From Sisyra terminalis (Eukaryota; Arthropoda; Insecta; Neuroptera; Sisyridae): DNA of 64,000 nt. The notes below the pieces were generated by a model. The model was not told the DNA's origin. It worked only from the letters and a program-made list of their open reading frames with translations, and did no database searches. A program made the position numbers and the translations under genes. Of the stretch, positions 37,171 to 50,801 are shown piece after piece. Location of the stretch: positions 12,896,001 through 12,960,000 of the forward strand of contig OY292279.1 of NCBI GenBank assembly GCA_958496175.1, given 5' to 3'. Every line of letters starts with the position of its first letter. Positions within the stretch are counted from its first letter, which is position 1.

Positions 37171-37950
37171 ATGTGCATTTTATTAATGTTTATATAGCGT
37201 AAACAAAAAAAAAAAACAACATCGTTAGTTCAATTTATAACAATTGACGATTACCATTACAAATATAATCTCTACTTGAATTTGAACTCCTTAGTTCAAT
37301 TCTGATGTAATCCTGTGAAAATATTGTGTTCATTTTGACAATAATACCCAATAGTTAAGTGCTGTTTTTCAAGTGTGTTTTCCAAGCCATTTTTGCAACA
37401 ATAACATTGCGTAAGTTATCCCATTCAATTGAACATTATAATATGTGATGTATTTACATTATATCGATATACAAATAGAGTGTGATGACGCACAAGATAA
37501 TTTATAAAAAAAAAGAAAAAATGAGTTGTGGAAAACACGCGACTCATTCTCTATCAGTCCTAATAAATGTGGCATACACGTATATTCTTGCATATTGTTT
37601 AACCAGGTCGCTCTGTCATTTTCCAAGAAAACTATTTATTATTTCATTTTGTTTACGTTGAATTTGCGAAATGTTTATTCTAGTTTATTCAATGGGACAA
37701 ATATTTGTTCGTAACAAATGGGGCAGCAAGTGAGGTGCTGGAAGAGCATGAGGGGACGTTTTAGCCATATGGAAAATGATGTCAATTAGCGATTTTCTAG
37801 TAGTAGGTACCTAGTATAGTTTTGTGCGAGTATGAAGGTGAAGAACTGCACACATATTACGACGAATATTCTTGAACTAGTCAATCGATTTCTATGGTTG
37901 ATGCACATTTGGTAGAGGAAAGTGATCAAATATGAAATGTTACTTGGATT
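37171..37950. other. Spacer beside the CpG island
   Basis: Contains an A-run at 37205-37217 and several short ORFs without domains. Nothing else recognised. Confidence 0.4.
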
Positions 37951-37954
37951 TTTA

Positions 37955-39940
37955 ATTCTAAATTTAAAAAAAAATCTTTAATGCATGATTTGCGATCTTT
38001 TAAAGTATAACTATTTTTAATTAAAAAATATCCGAGCTGGATATTGGACCAGAATTATCTAGGTGGTTTAGATATTTTATATTCGTTAGAGTCCCAAAAC
38101 TCTAAAGACATATAAGGAGAATCTCTCGTAAACGTTATTCAGATTGTTCCTTTAAAATTCACAGAAGAAATAATTTATTTTAAATTTACACTTCATATCT
38201 TGAGAAAAATAAAACTATACACCTTTAAGACTCCATCTATTTTTTTTTTCTAAGTCTATTTTCTAAGAAATTTTCTAAGTCTATTTTAGATTTTTTTTAT
38301 CTAAAAGATAAATTATACGCATTGATTTAGAACGTAAACAATGTTAATTTCAAGGGTTATGCTTAGTTGCAAATCTAAAAAAAACGTGTTTTATCCAGAA
38401 TTTTTAGTGAAAATAAATGTTACTATATACTTACATCAAAAACATGTTTATTTAAAGAATATAATGTGCTTAAGGATCCCGCATTTTGTTTTCAAAAATA
38501 TTGTGTTTCTTTTCCTCTGATAATATAGTTATTTTTAATTGACAAAAAACCGAGTAGAATAACATATAGGAGCCGAATTAACAAAACTCTTAAGACATAG
38601 AAATAGAATCTCTCGTTAAAGTTATTCAAATTGTTCCTTTAAACTTCGCGGGAGAAATTACTTATTTTAAATTTACACTTCATATCTTTATAAAAATAAA
38701 ACTTTATACCTTTAAGGTTTCATCAATTGAAATCTTCCAATGCAATTTGAGTTATTCGTTTTATATCTAAAAGATAAATAATACATATTAGTCTAGAACA
38801 TAAATAATGTTAATTTAAAGGGTTATGCTTAGATGCAAGTCTAAAAAAACGTGTTTTATCCGGAATTTTTAGTGAAGAGGCATTTTATTATATAAATACA
38901 TCAAAACATGTTCATTTAGAGAATTTAAGTGCTTAAAGTAAGCATTCTGTTTTTAAAAATATTGACTTTCTTTTCTTAATAATAAAGTTATTTTTAATTG
39001 ACAAAAAATCAAGTTGGATAACAAATAGGACCAAAATAAACTAGTTGGCTTACATATTTTTCATTCGTTAGGATTCCATAACTATTAGATATATAAGCAG
39101 ATATCTCACGTAAACGTAATTTGGACTGTTCATTTAAAATTCGCAGAAGAAATAACTAGTTTTAAGTTTAAAAACTTCATATTTTTTCAAAAATTAAATA
39201 CAACTCTACATCTATAAAACCCCATCAATGGAAATATGCTAAAATGCCATTTGATCTATTCTTTTTTAGAGTAAAGTTAAATTATGCACATTTGTCTAGA
39301 ACGTAAATATTGTTAGTTTAAGGGGTTATGGCTAGTTGCAAGTCTAAAAAACGTGTTTTATCCGGAATTTCTAGTAAAGAGGCATTTTATTATATAAAAT
39401 ATAATTAATTTGCTTTTAGTTCCCAAATTCTGTTTTTAAAAATATTGAGTTTTCTTTCTCCTGAATTGACAAAAAATCGAGCTGGATAACATATAGGAGC
39501 AGAATTAATTAGACGGTTTACATATTGTACATTCGTTAGGATCCCAAAACTCTATAGACATATAAGTAGATATTTCGCGTAAACGATATTAGAATTTTTC
39601 TTTTAAAATTCGCAAAAGAAATAGCTTGTTTTAAATTAACTTCATATTTTATAAAAAATACATCTTTACGTCTTTAAGATTCCATCAATTGAAATATGAT
39701 ATTCCTTTTTTAGCTAAAAGATAAGTTATACGCATTGGTTTAGAACGTAAGTAACGTTAATTTAGGGGATTATGCCTAGTTATAAGTCTAAAAAATGTGT
39801 TTTTCCGGAATTTTTTTGTGGTGATGCATTTTATTACATAAATACTTCAAAAACATGTAAATTTAGAAAAAAATTATGTTGTTTAAGATGTGTTGTTTGA
39901 GCAAGGAAGATATCTTTGGTGCAAATTATTATTAATCAAA
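37955..39940. repeat. Degenerate tandem repeat array, about four units of 440-500 bp
   Basis: The same phrases recur in order: GTTATTTTTAATTGACAAAA, ATAACATATAGGA, TTCGTTAGGATCCCAAAACT, TTTAAAATTCGCAGAAGAAA, CTTCATAT, AAGGGTTATGCTTAG and ACGTGTTTTATCCGGAATTT. The ATCC(A/G)GAA marker falls at about 38393, 38858, 39360 and 39803, so spacings are about 465, 502 and 443. Units have diverged. It is non-coding and satellite-like. Confidence 0.85.
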
Positions 39941-42900
39941 AAACCGGACAATTTTTTTTAGGATCGATGAATACAGGTAATGAACGAAGTACTTAATAGT
40001 TATAATTTTGCTTTCCCCAAAAAAAAACGTTTTTTTCGTAAAAAATCGCACTTTAAAGTGGTTTGAAAATTAGAAGTTACTGCCAAAAATCTAATTCTTT
40101 CGTTCATTTCCTGACGAAAGTATCTAAGAATACTGTTTATAAATTTGGAGATAATCGGTCCAGGCGATCGTATATACAATCCAGTCGTATATACAATGTA
40201 CTCGTTTTACACGGCTTTCCGGAACCTATTCTCCTATTTAATATGAACTTGAAATCTCGATTTTCGCGGATTTTTATTTTCTGAAACCTATTTTTCGTTT
40301 TTGAATGAACTCAAAGTCTCGATTTACGCGTTTACTCGTATCTACTAACGTAAATATATCTACATTCGAAAATTGCAGAAAAAAATCGATTTTTTGAAAA
40401 TTCTAATTAGGCATAAACGAAAGTAATAAATTATACTTCATTTACAAACACCGATTAAACTATAATCGTGATTTTTGCAATCCAAAACACAATAGAAATT
40501 TGCAACCTTTGAGAATGAAATAAATGATAATTTTTTTTTTCAAATTCATTAATTAACTTACTACCATAAAAACTTGAATTTACTAATTGTTAAACTAGAG
40601 ATTTTTTTACGTCCACCATCTACATAAGATTAATTTTTCATTGAAGAACCTTCATCTTTTGCTTATTCAATAAAAAAAAGAACTCATTTTTTTGGTATTC
40701 TGGTTTAAATCAAGTTTTATAAGTTCCAAACTTTGTGTTCTTTTTCAAGGTTGGTATTCTAGTTAAAGATTCTATTACATATTAGGTCACTCTCCTCTAC
40801 TTATGGTTTCGATAAATTGTCTTCTAAATTTATTATTTAGATGCAGTATAAGCAATTAAAATACAATAGCAGTGCGTGATTGAGCAATTGTTTAGACCTT
40901 AGTAGGTCAATGTTGCATTAACCATTAGCGATTTGAACGAAGGGTAGTAAATAAAAATGACAATCGCCTCCTTTCCCCTCCGTTCAAGAAAATTACGCGA
41001 AGATAAAAATTAAAATAACAGAAAAATATTTACATAGTACTTCATAATAATAAATCATAATAAACAAATGTGACATATAAGTAAAAAGTTAAGTAAGCAA
41101 AATATTCTCAATACATTTGATTTGTCGTTTATTTTACTTGGGAAAATTTTCATGTGAATAATTGGTTTTATTAAAACTTTTTATTCGAGGCATATGTTTG
41201 AATTTTTTTCAAACGTTATCTTTGAAAATGCTGAGGTGATAAAATACGTAATTGGAACATTCCGTTTTTCACCAACAATAAAATTTCATTTACCCTCATA
41301 AAGTATACTCATTACTCATACTTTTCATGTAACATATGATTTACATTTCGATTCTTAAGACTACGTGGGAAGTTTTGAATAAGCAACTCAAAGAAAGATA
41401 GTATGAGAAATTAAAGGGGTGAAAACAAGACGAGAAATTTTAAGGGTGAAAGTACCTAATATAATTTTTATTTTTTTTTACTTTTATTATTGAAACTTGA
41501 ATGCGAAATGTCCCATGAGATGTTATATAGCTGCAGTAGTGTTCTTCTATTACTGAAGCAAAACTTTCAATGTAATTAAACGCAGTTGGGCCATTTGAGA
41601 ATGATGTGGAATATTGACAAAAGTCCCTTGTGATTTATTAGAACAAAGCGAAATGATACATAAGAAACATACTGATTTTAATTGAAATATAAAAATATTT
41701 ACCAAAGAGCTACGAAAAGGTTAATTTTAAGCCTTAATACATTGACCTATAAAGTTACAGGTTGGGAATAAAACGTAGCATATTTTTTTTCCTTTTTTTG
41801 CGTTTGCATACACAAAATTTAAAAAAAAATAATTGACATTTAGTATGGACGCGTGGAAGCCTAGCTTTAGGCTTCCTAAGCTTCCACCACTTGGGCTACA
41901 AATTTGCTGACCTGAAGGTGGATTGGATCATTCCACATCTAACTCCCCCTCTTGTGTTGGTTTCAAGTATTGAAAATTTAATTAAATATTTTCCTGAATT
42001 TTCATGCTATTCGATTATTTTGTATTGATATAAGTTTGGTTTTTAAATTTTGAAAACTGGCCTTAAAATTTAAGTAAACAACCAAAAATTTGTTGATTTT
42101 ATATTTTTCAAACTTAATATCATTTCAAACGATTTAAAACTTAATAGAAAAAAGCTTTGAAAGCATAGTTTTGTAACTTATTTTCATATCCTTCTCTCAA
42201 TATCTATTGGGCAATGGTTTTTAAATCAGTGGCTACAATCCATCAATTTCAAGTTTTAACAATATCATTCAAGTTCTGTTTCTATTATGGTTGGCTTTTG
42301 AAGAGTTTAGTCAAGTTTATTTACTTTTTCTCGTTTCTTTTGAAATAAGCCTTGCCAAAGTATTATATAACGACTAATATTGATCGATAATAAAAAATAT
42401 GGTACTAATTTGGTACTGTATAGAAATTTTCTATCGCTAAACCTTGGCTAAATGAAATTCAAAACTTCAGTAACTCAAACTTTATAATACTACTGGAATT
42501 TTGATTTTAGGAGAACTTCTTTTGTTTTTGACTTAACGGGTGATTTGGTTCCCTTCGTGGTTAAATTCGTTCTTTTAAGGTCGTTTATCCCAGGAAAGAT
42601 CCTTTAAACTGAATTAGTGCATTCCTCTTTTTAATAAGTTCCCAATTTCAATTAGCCTTCTTTTTTTCTTGAGGCATTACAATTTCCCTATAATGACATC
42701 AAATACGAATCTTTTTCCTCTGAAAATGTAAGCTAACCAGATTTTCTTTTTGCCACCATATGGATGGTTCTCCTACCATTCTTGAATCTTCTTAATAGTT
42801 CGAGGTTTCTGATTTTGCTTTGGCTGCAGAAAATGTTTTGTTATTTTAAAATTGATATCTGGGACTATTTGTTCATCTGCTTCTTCTTTACAGAAGGTTG

Positions 42901-45900
42901 ACTTTCCCATTTGGTTGTCCTCATTTCTTCACCATGGTACTTATCTTGCACCGACTTTAGATCTCATTTATTCTGTTTTATTTTAATATCCTCCAAATAC
43001 AAGATTCTTTAATTTATGGAAGTCCAAAAGTTTAACATTCTTTTCTCTTTACGAATATTGCTGTCTAAAACCCCAACAAAAATTATTTCTAGCCAGGAGA
43101 GTGTAAGATTTTGGAGTCACGGATTTAGTTCAAATTTTGTACGATTGTTTATTTAGTTTACCTGTTGATGAAGATATTAGGTGTACCGGAAAGTAATTTA
43201 TTTTTTTAACCTATAGTCATTCAATTACCATTTATCTGATTAAAAGTTATTTCAAAGTGGTATCAAAGACATTTTATGATTCGAGTGACTTATTAACTTA
43301 CAAAAAATTACAAAATATTTTTTACCAAAGTAAGACCAAAACCCCAAAAACCCCGAAGGAATACGAATTCAGTATTGTATGCTTTTCGAGTTTTACAGGA
43401 TAGGAACGCAAAGTTGTTACTAAAAACATTTCCAATGTTTATCTAAGTGCATTAGATGTTCATTAATGCCAAAAAAGTTTTTTAAGTCAAATTCGACAAT
43501 TTTTATTCTTCTAACTGATACCAATAAATAATGGTAAAAAAATAACCAATAACTTGTTAACAAAGGCAATGGTACCAAATTTATGCCAGAAAGTCGAAGA
43601 ACTGTCAAATATCCCTAATTTATTTTGGTTGATCAACCAAAAACCCAAAAGTGTCTAATAACTGTTAACAGATAAAATTCTATGTTGCAACACGGTAATG
43701 CAAAATTTCTCTGCAGAAGAAAAACTTTGGAAAACAGTAATAAATTATAGGGGGGGGGTGATATTGCCGTACCCACTATAATCGTCAAAAATCAATCCAT
43801 AGGATTTCTATTTATTTTTTTTGTTACAACATTAACTATGAGGTAAAAAATATTAAAAGCTTAAGTGATGTTCAAGATGTAATTTTTTGATATTTTTCTT
43901 AATAATAATTTGATTGTTATTAATTTGACTTTAAAAATTTGCCCACTAGATGTTAAAACGTTGATACTATTAAGTTATTATATCATTGATTTAAAATCAA
44001 AATTTTTGCCAAATTTTGTGTTTAAATTGCATATTAAAAATACGAAATTATATTCCGGTACAAGAAATTTATGATTATAAGGACCTTGTACGAAATGCAT
44101 TTTTATATATTTGCAAATAAATATTTCATTTTCATTCTATTTAACCTATATTATATGTTTTTATATGTCTTTATAGGTATGTAAAACAGATATCAAATAA
44201 AAAAGAAAAGTCTCCAATCTCCAAGGAATTAAACCCGGCTGCAAATTTCTTTAAAAAAATATTGATTAGTGCTTCCTAAAACTATAAATATCTTCATCCT
44301 ACAAAATTTGAACTATATTCGTGACCTCAAGACTATACATTCTCTTTGTATGTTAAAATTGAATATAGAACACTAAGTTGAAAATAATTACTTACCTAAT
44401 TTCTATGTTGTACATATCTTTTAACAATTGCTACATTTTATTTTTTTTAATGAAAATAAAAAAAAAAACAAGTTATTCATGTATTAAATTATTAGTCATA
44501 TCAATTATTAGTATTGTCTCATCCCCCGGTCTTGAGAAGAAAATTGGTTTGATTCATACAATATATCTTTATACTTGTTGAAGAAGAAATCATGAATAAT
44601 GACTCATAGATGATGGCAACGTTATGACTCATTGTAAAAAATTCATTGACATAGCATAGATATTTTTTTTCGAAAGTAATTGTTATATAAAACGACAATT
44701 TCATCCACTATAGTATCACAACGTTAACGATCTTATTTTTAGTCATTGATTTTTGCTTTTTGTTATACACAAATTAAAATTTATGCGTTACTTTTTCATT
44801 GAAGTCTCCGCATTGGTGAATGTATGTAATGTGTATATACCCTAGATAAATGGGGTCAGTATTACAGCATCAAGTGCTGTCGGAGATTATCGCAATTTTC
44901 TATTAATAAATTTCTATCCCGATTGAAAAATGCTGAAGAATGTGAGCTGAAATATTTTTCACTGATATACACAAATAGCTTTTCACTTAAACCCAAAAAA
45001 CAAGGGAGAGAAATGAATCGGGAATGAAAGTTTTTAAGTGAAAATGTTTATCAAACATTTTTTTATTGTTAAGATAAATTTTTTATCTGAAATATTTTAA
45101 GGCGTGTAATTTAGTACATTGGGTTATTAGGCCGTAAAACATTTCGTGTATATGTATATGTTATTTATAAATGGGGCGATCGATCAAAGAGTGATATTTC
45201 TTTAAAGGAATACAGCGTAAAACTGTCATTAGAAATTATCGCTAGGATAAGATAACTATAACACGAAATTTATTTAAAATTAAAAAAAACTATTACGAAT
45301 TCCAAAGTGGGTTTTGCGTGTAAATGATTACATTTAGAAATTAAAGGGTTAAAAATTTGAAAATTGCATCATTTTTACGATTGAAAGGTCTATGATGTTG
45401 GTAAACTACATGTTTATGTAAAGATAAAAGAACAAAATGATAAAAAATTTGATAACAGAAAATTAAATTGTTTTTTTTATAATTTATTAAGAAATTGACT
45501 CATGGTTTTATTCGTGAATCATAATACCAGTAAAAATAGAGTAAAAACAAAACAATTTATTTATCATTCGCAACATTTTTAATTCACTAGGGTTCCATTA
45601 CCTAATAATAAAATAGAACATTTATAATTTTGTCATAAATAATTTTCTTCCCAACCCCTAAATTTATGCCTGTATGTTAAATTCATACTTAAATATTAAG
45701 TTCTCCTTAAAGGAAAACATATTCCTCTTTTAGCATCCACATATTTTATTAAAGCCAAATTTCACTTGGCTGCAAATTAAGCATTAAATTGACGTAAATA
45801 AGTAATTTGAGTGACAACTATTGGATGGCTTTTAATGTTGAAGGGCTTATTGCTGGAAAAAAATCAAAATCGAAACTTCCAAAACTAAAACATAAGTTTA

Positions 45901-47200
45901 ATAAGAGAATTAACAGTTGAATGCAATCATAAGGGAAGGTTTATAACAAGGGTTGTAACTTACAACAGTATTAAAACAAAGTTTTTACTCAATGTATTCT
46001 ACGATCAATCGTTCAAAATTAGGGGTGATACAAATGGGTTTTGCTATTATGTGAATCAAAGTTAGTCAAAATTGATTCAGGGATGGTTAAAACACTTTTT
46101 TCAACCAATTATTTACCAACAATAAGGGAAAGTTTTGGCAATAGGATGCTAAAAGGATTTTGATATTTCAATGAAAAAAAAATATTTTGCTTAGTTTCGG
46201 AGAACAATACTTACTTATGCACATATTTTAAATAACAATAAAACGATATTTTATAAAATAATGAATTTTCTTATCAATTTTATCATGACTGAAATCTTCA
46301 AAAAGCAGAATGAAAAGTAGGCAATTTTGAAATTCAAATTTCAATTTTGCTTAATTTTAGAAGTAGGTTAACTATGAAAGATTCTACTAAAAAAAAATAT
46401 TGGTAAATAAAATTTTAATTAATGAAATAGGTATATATTTGGATAACAAATTAAATTTTGGTAAGAAGATCGGATTATAAAGGCATTAACAGATCAAGAT
46501 TGATATTAATTTTCGTTTAAAACATAAGGAATACAATTTTACAGTTGCTTGAATATAAAAATTGATATCTTGAATAGTTCAGCAATATTTAAATGATCAC
46601 TTGGATCACTTTTTGGCTTGGATAATAATCGCTGAAGTTTATATTCGTTTCCCAAGGCGTAAAAATTGCCAACATTTTTATACGCCATATTCGATGGCTA
46701 TTTTAAACCATATGTATCGTTGACATATGAGCATATTACATACCCGAAGTTATGGAGTGTTAAAATTTTAACAGGCTAAAATATGGAACATATTGTTTTA
46801 AACCTGTAAGGATTTCACCCTATCGATTAACCCTACAGAATCTCAATGGTCCATCACTATACAAGAAAGGTATATCTGTAACTTTGCACAAATCTATCAG
46901 TGTAGGTATTCGAATATCATAAATTAGTAGCATTTACGGTTTCTTTACTATAACATTTCACCCTTTTTATCAAATAATGAAATTTATCGATCTTCGTAAT
47001 ACTTATAATTCATTTGGAGGGTGCGTTCCCGTAAAAGGGTTGAATTTACCATAATTTAACTATAAATTTTAATGAGGTTTGAAAAATTTCTTGTATTCAA
47101 AACCAAACTGGTACTTAACTTTTTAATTGTCTTTATCTCTGGCATTTTTGAAATTGTTTTTTTTTGATGGAAAATTATTTAACAGTAAAAACAACACATG
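39941..47200. other. 7.2-kb AT-rich stretch, no gene recognised
   Basis: Noted inside: a direct repeat TCGTATATACAAT near 40168-40199; a perfect 9-bp stem hairpin GGAAGCCTA-GCTT-TAGGCTTCC (41855-41876); a mariner-end-like TTAGGTGTACCGGAAAGTAA at about 43188 without transposase; and a run of nine G near 43750. The rest shows no structure I can support. Confidence 0.4.
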
Positions 47201-47229
47201 AACATATTTATCTCCAATTAAACTAGTGT

Positions 47230-47440
47230 GATAAAACGTTGTGTTTTATTGAAACATGGTGTATCAGAAGTAGAAATAAAAAAAGGAAAAATATATTAAC
47301 AGGAACCATTTTCCTTAAAGAACAAGAAAGGACGTATCTAGAAAGTCTTGAAAAGTGGTGCTGGAAGAGAATGGAAAAAAACAAATCGAGTTACAAACGT
47401 AAATATGGAAAAGGGCTCATATTATTTACTGTTGAGTAAG
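47230..47440 (+). pseudogene. Possible C-terminal fragment of a non-LTR retrotransposon protein
   Basis: The reading TYLESLEKWCWKRMEK resembles the ..LE.WCWRRM.. block found after the RT domain of many non-LTR elements. Only this short block is convincing; neighbouring residues are Lys-rich low complexity. Confidence 0.4.
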
Positions 47441-47594
47441 ACTTAGACCAAATAATCACAAGGATAGGAAAAAATTAAGATCCTGGATCTATTTTCAATA
47501 GGAATGGGCTACTTCGAGTTAAAGAATCAGTATAGGGCAGAGAACTCCGTAAAGATGTGAAAAACCACGTGAGAACCTAAACCTGTGATTAGGA

Positions 47595-48521
47595 TGTGTA
47601 TACAATATATAAAATATATTGCAGTCCAATTTATTAACATACATTTGAACAGAAGTTCAAACAAAAATGTTCGTGACGTATTGCCAGATACGTATTTCGA
47701 TTGCCAAGCAATCTTCATCAGTGGTCATCAAGTAGTTTGGATCTATCCGAAACTGCTTTGTGATGATTCACAAAATAATCACGGATTGACCTCAATTTAT
47801 ATGTCGTGCCTTTCTCTTTTTGCGATGTGGTTATGGAGGGGGGGGTGTTCCCAAATTTATTTACTTTCACCGAATCCTTCGTAAGCAATCCGAAAAGTGC
47901 CGAATTTTGAATTGGACCATTTTCCCAATTTAGTACCTTTCCCTTTCTTTTAACAATTTCTATGCTTTCGAGTGCATCTAATCGGTTTGTGCGGTTAAGA
48001 CTTTTTAGAAGTCTAGCTTCTGCAAATGTATGCCCTGTTTCCAGTGCATGTTCTGCCACACATGATTTTTCCACTCTTGCATATTTTATGTTTGCTAGAT
48101 GTTCCTTATACCTAACCCCTATTTGTCTTCTAGTCTGACCGACGTAGCTTTTATCACAGCCCGTGCACGGGATTTCATAAATTCCTGATCTTTGTATGTC
48201 CGGAATTTTATCTTTAGAACCGTTGAAAAATCCACCCAACTTTTTGGTTGTATATTCAGCCTTTATTCCAAACTGTTTCCATATCGTATTGATTTTTTGG
48301 GAAATCCCTGGATAATAAGTTAAAACAGACCAACGATCTTCTGGTCCTTCCATCGTTCGTAAAGTGGTTTCTGATAGTTTTTTCCTCCAAAGAGCTCTTT
48401 TGAGGATTCTGTCTACAATTTTGGTAGAGTATCCATTAAAGGTCGCCACACCTTTAATGTATTCTAATTCTTTTGTAAACAGATTCTTTGCCAGAGGAAC
48501 ATTTACGAGTCGGTTTATCAA
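47595..48521 (-). pseudogene. Penelope-like element, copy 2: C-terminal half with intact GIY-YIG domain
   Basis: On the minus strand it begins SLINRLVNVPLAKNLFTKEL and runs open to LRSIRDYFVNHHKAVSDRSK-LLDDH and stop. The nuclease is better preserved than in copy 1: SGIYEIPCTGCDKSYVG, then QTRRQIGVRYKEHLANIKYA and CVAEHALETGHTF. The RT domain is missing (5' truncation). The pLTR-like 3' region follows (47721-47595) with the CTGATGA hairpin at 47721-47675. Its 5' end joins directly to an oppositely oriented pLTR piece at 48522. Confidence 0.92.
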
Positions 48522-48667
48522 GGAATGGCAATCGAAATACGTATCTGGGCAATACGTCACGAATATTTTTGTTTGAAATTCTGTTCAAATTTATGTTAAT
48601 AAATTGGACTGCAATATATTTTTTATATTGTATACACAGTATAACTGTTCAAAGTCAGCGAAAAAAT
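48522..48667 (+). mobile_element. Inverted Penelope pLTR fragment
   Basis: Starts TGGCAATCGAAATACGTATC and ends GTTCAAAGTCAGCGAAAA, matching 14178-14362 of copy 1 with an internal deletion. It is head-to-head with copy 2. Inverted pLTR pieces at the 5' end are a known feature of Penelope-like insertions. Confidence 0.85.
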
Positions 48668-49940
48668 CTTATTTTGACTGTCATTAGAAAATAAAACAAA
48701 GAAAAATAATAAAAGAAATTTTTATATTATGAAGTCTTTGGAAAATGAGTGATGTTGAAAAAAGTAATTTTATATTTAATATCGGACACCCTTTCAATTC
48801 ATGCAATCACAATTAGAATTCTAAAATTACTTACCGTAATATTTCATCACGTTTTAACATAACAAAGGGGTTTATTGTCTTTTGATTTTTAATATCGATC
48901 GCCATAGCGACACCCCTAAAACAAATCATCACAATATTAGAATATTACAGGAAACAGAGATTAAATGAAAAGCTATGCCCAGAGATTAAGTGTACATAAT
49001 ATTGATCCAATTTATCCTGTATCAACAGAAAAAAAATATATTCAAACCGTTTTTGCGTAGCCTTTAAAAACAAATATGTATTTCATCCTTGCGCATAACA
49101 GTGGAAGTCCTTTATATCTGAAATGCCCTTCAAACCTTTCAAGAGATTACGTCAAAAAGATTAAATCGTTTTTTCTTTGATAAAAAAATATACTTAGTGT
49201 TTAAAGATAACCATTCATACTTCAAAGATAATTAGTCAAGTAAATGCCTGTTTTATAATGAGCCATATAGCTACCGAAAATACGTTTGATATAATCAGTG
49301 AAAAGGAACAAAAAAATGGCGTGAAATTAATTCAAAATCGGAGCAAATAATTCATTTTTCATTAGTTTCGCAATTTTATGTTGTTTATGTTCAGAGAATA
49401 TTAAACTAAAGTTTTGTTGTATAAATATTATTATATGATCGAACAAAAAGCACAGTCTTATTAAAAACGCGTTCGATAACACGTGTTGTGTGCACACGTT
49501 TCATGAATGATGAAAGCCTTGCCGCAAAATATTTTATTGGCCACCTGATAAAATGTCTACGTTTACATTTTTTTTTTGTTACCACAAAATTGAATTAAAT
49601 TAACTTTAACTAGACCTTTCTTTACATTTTGCTTTCAGTAAATATTAATTTTAATGACCGATTTGCTAAATAAGGGAAAATATTTTTTTGCAGTTGCCCA
49701 CCTTTAAGGGTGATGTTGAGCTGAGGTGTATAGATTAATTTTTGTTCTTAACGAATTGTGCGGAGTATTGATTGGAAATTTATATTTTTTTGGAAAATTT
49801 TTAACGAATTTTGATTTTCAATAATGCTGCAACTTGGAGAAAGATCAAGAGTCTAATTTTCAAGGGAAATGTAATTAGGTTGAAGATTTAGAGGGATTTT
49901 AAGGAAGTTGACTTGCAAAATTAGTTTGTGTGTATATATG
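48668..49940. other. AT-rich, nothing recognised
   Basis: A TGTTGTGTGCACACG palindromic patch occurs near 49485. No gene or repeat was assigned. Confidence 0.4.
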
Positions 49941-50801
49941 TTACGGGTAAAGTTAGATTGACGAGTAAACCTAAGTTTACCCGGGTAAACTGCGGATTAC
50001 TCAAGAAACATGGGTCAAGTACGAAATATAACTGAAATTGGACGTATTTTGCGCTTTTCCCGAGTAAACCGTATTCCACCCATTTTTACTTAAAGTTGGG
50101 TGTATCAAAAAGAACAAGGTCAGAAATGTTTGAAAAGTTTATTTCTGAAAAGTGAATCTACCAATATAGGTGAAAACATAACAACTATGTTCTATCGTAG
50201 TAAAGAATACTATAATTCATTTGTTCGAGCAAGATAAGTGACCCTGGCTGGTTTGCCATGTACTATTTTGAGACCATTCTACATGGAACATAATTCTTCA
50301 ATGACACGGCTTACAAATTCTCAGTCGTTAGCTGATTGTAGCATAGATGGAGCACCAAAAATGTAAAATATGTCTATAAGGTTCTTAGTAATCTCCCCAG
50401 CTCTTTTCGATTTTAATGCACATATTTGAACAAATTTTGTTAAGTGGTCTTGATATACCGTGATGAATTTGTATTCTCCATCTACATATCAATCAGGTCC
50501 ACTTGATAACGGCTGTTCATCTCCGAAAACACCATTGGTTTAACCACAAGTCCTTTCTTGGTAGATTCCAGTTTCTTTTGACAACCACCACACTAACGGA
50601 GATATAATTTGATAACTTTAATAATTCCTACACCCAACTTTAACCAAGTGAAAATGGTTGGAAAATGGGTGAGTTTACCCGGGTAAAGTGCGAAAAATGT
50701 CTAATTTCAGTTATATTTCGTACTTTACCCATGTTTCTTGAGTAATCCGCAGTTTACCCGGATAAACCTAGGTTTACTCGTCAATTTAACTTTACCCGTA
50801 A
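49941..50801 (-). pseudogene. Ginger-type integrase DNA transposon remnant with about 150-bp inverted ends
   Basis: The ends TTACGGGTAAAGTTAGATTG and CAATTTAACTTTACCCGTAA are inverted repeats. The inversion extends inward through GTTTACCCGGGTAAA, GCGGATTACTCAAGAAACAT and ACTTAAAGTTGGGTGTA. Flanks share TATATA. Inside, the minus strand (about 50600-50215) encodes an integrase core: CGGCQKKLESTKKGLVVKPM, SEMNSRYQVDLID (first catalytic Asp), a frameshift, VYQDHLTKFVQICALKSKRA, IDIFYIFGAPSMLQSAND (second Asp), EFVSRVIEELCSM. This gypsy-integrase-like sequence (also seen in vertebrate KRBA2) is typical of Ginger elements. The third catalytic region and the zinc-finger N-terminus are lost. Confidence 0.85.

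Noticed and set aside
43180..43215. A second mariner, from the end-like TTAGGTGTACCGGAAAGTAA
   Set aside because: No matching right end and no transposase traces downstream; at most a decayed fragment.
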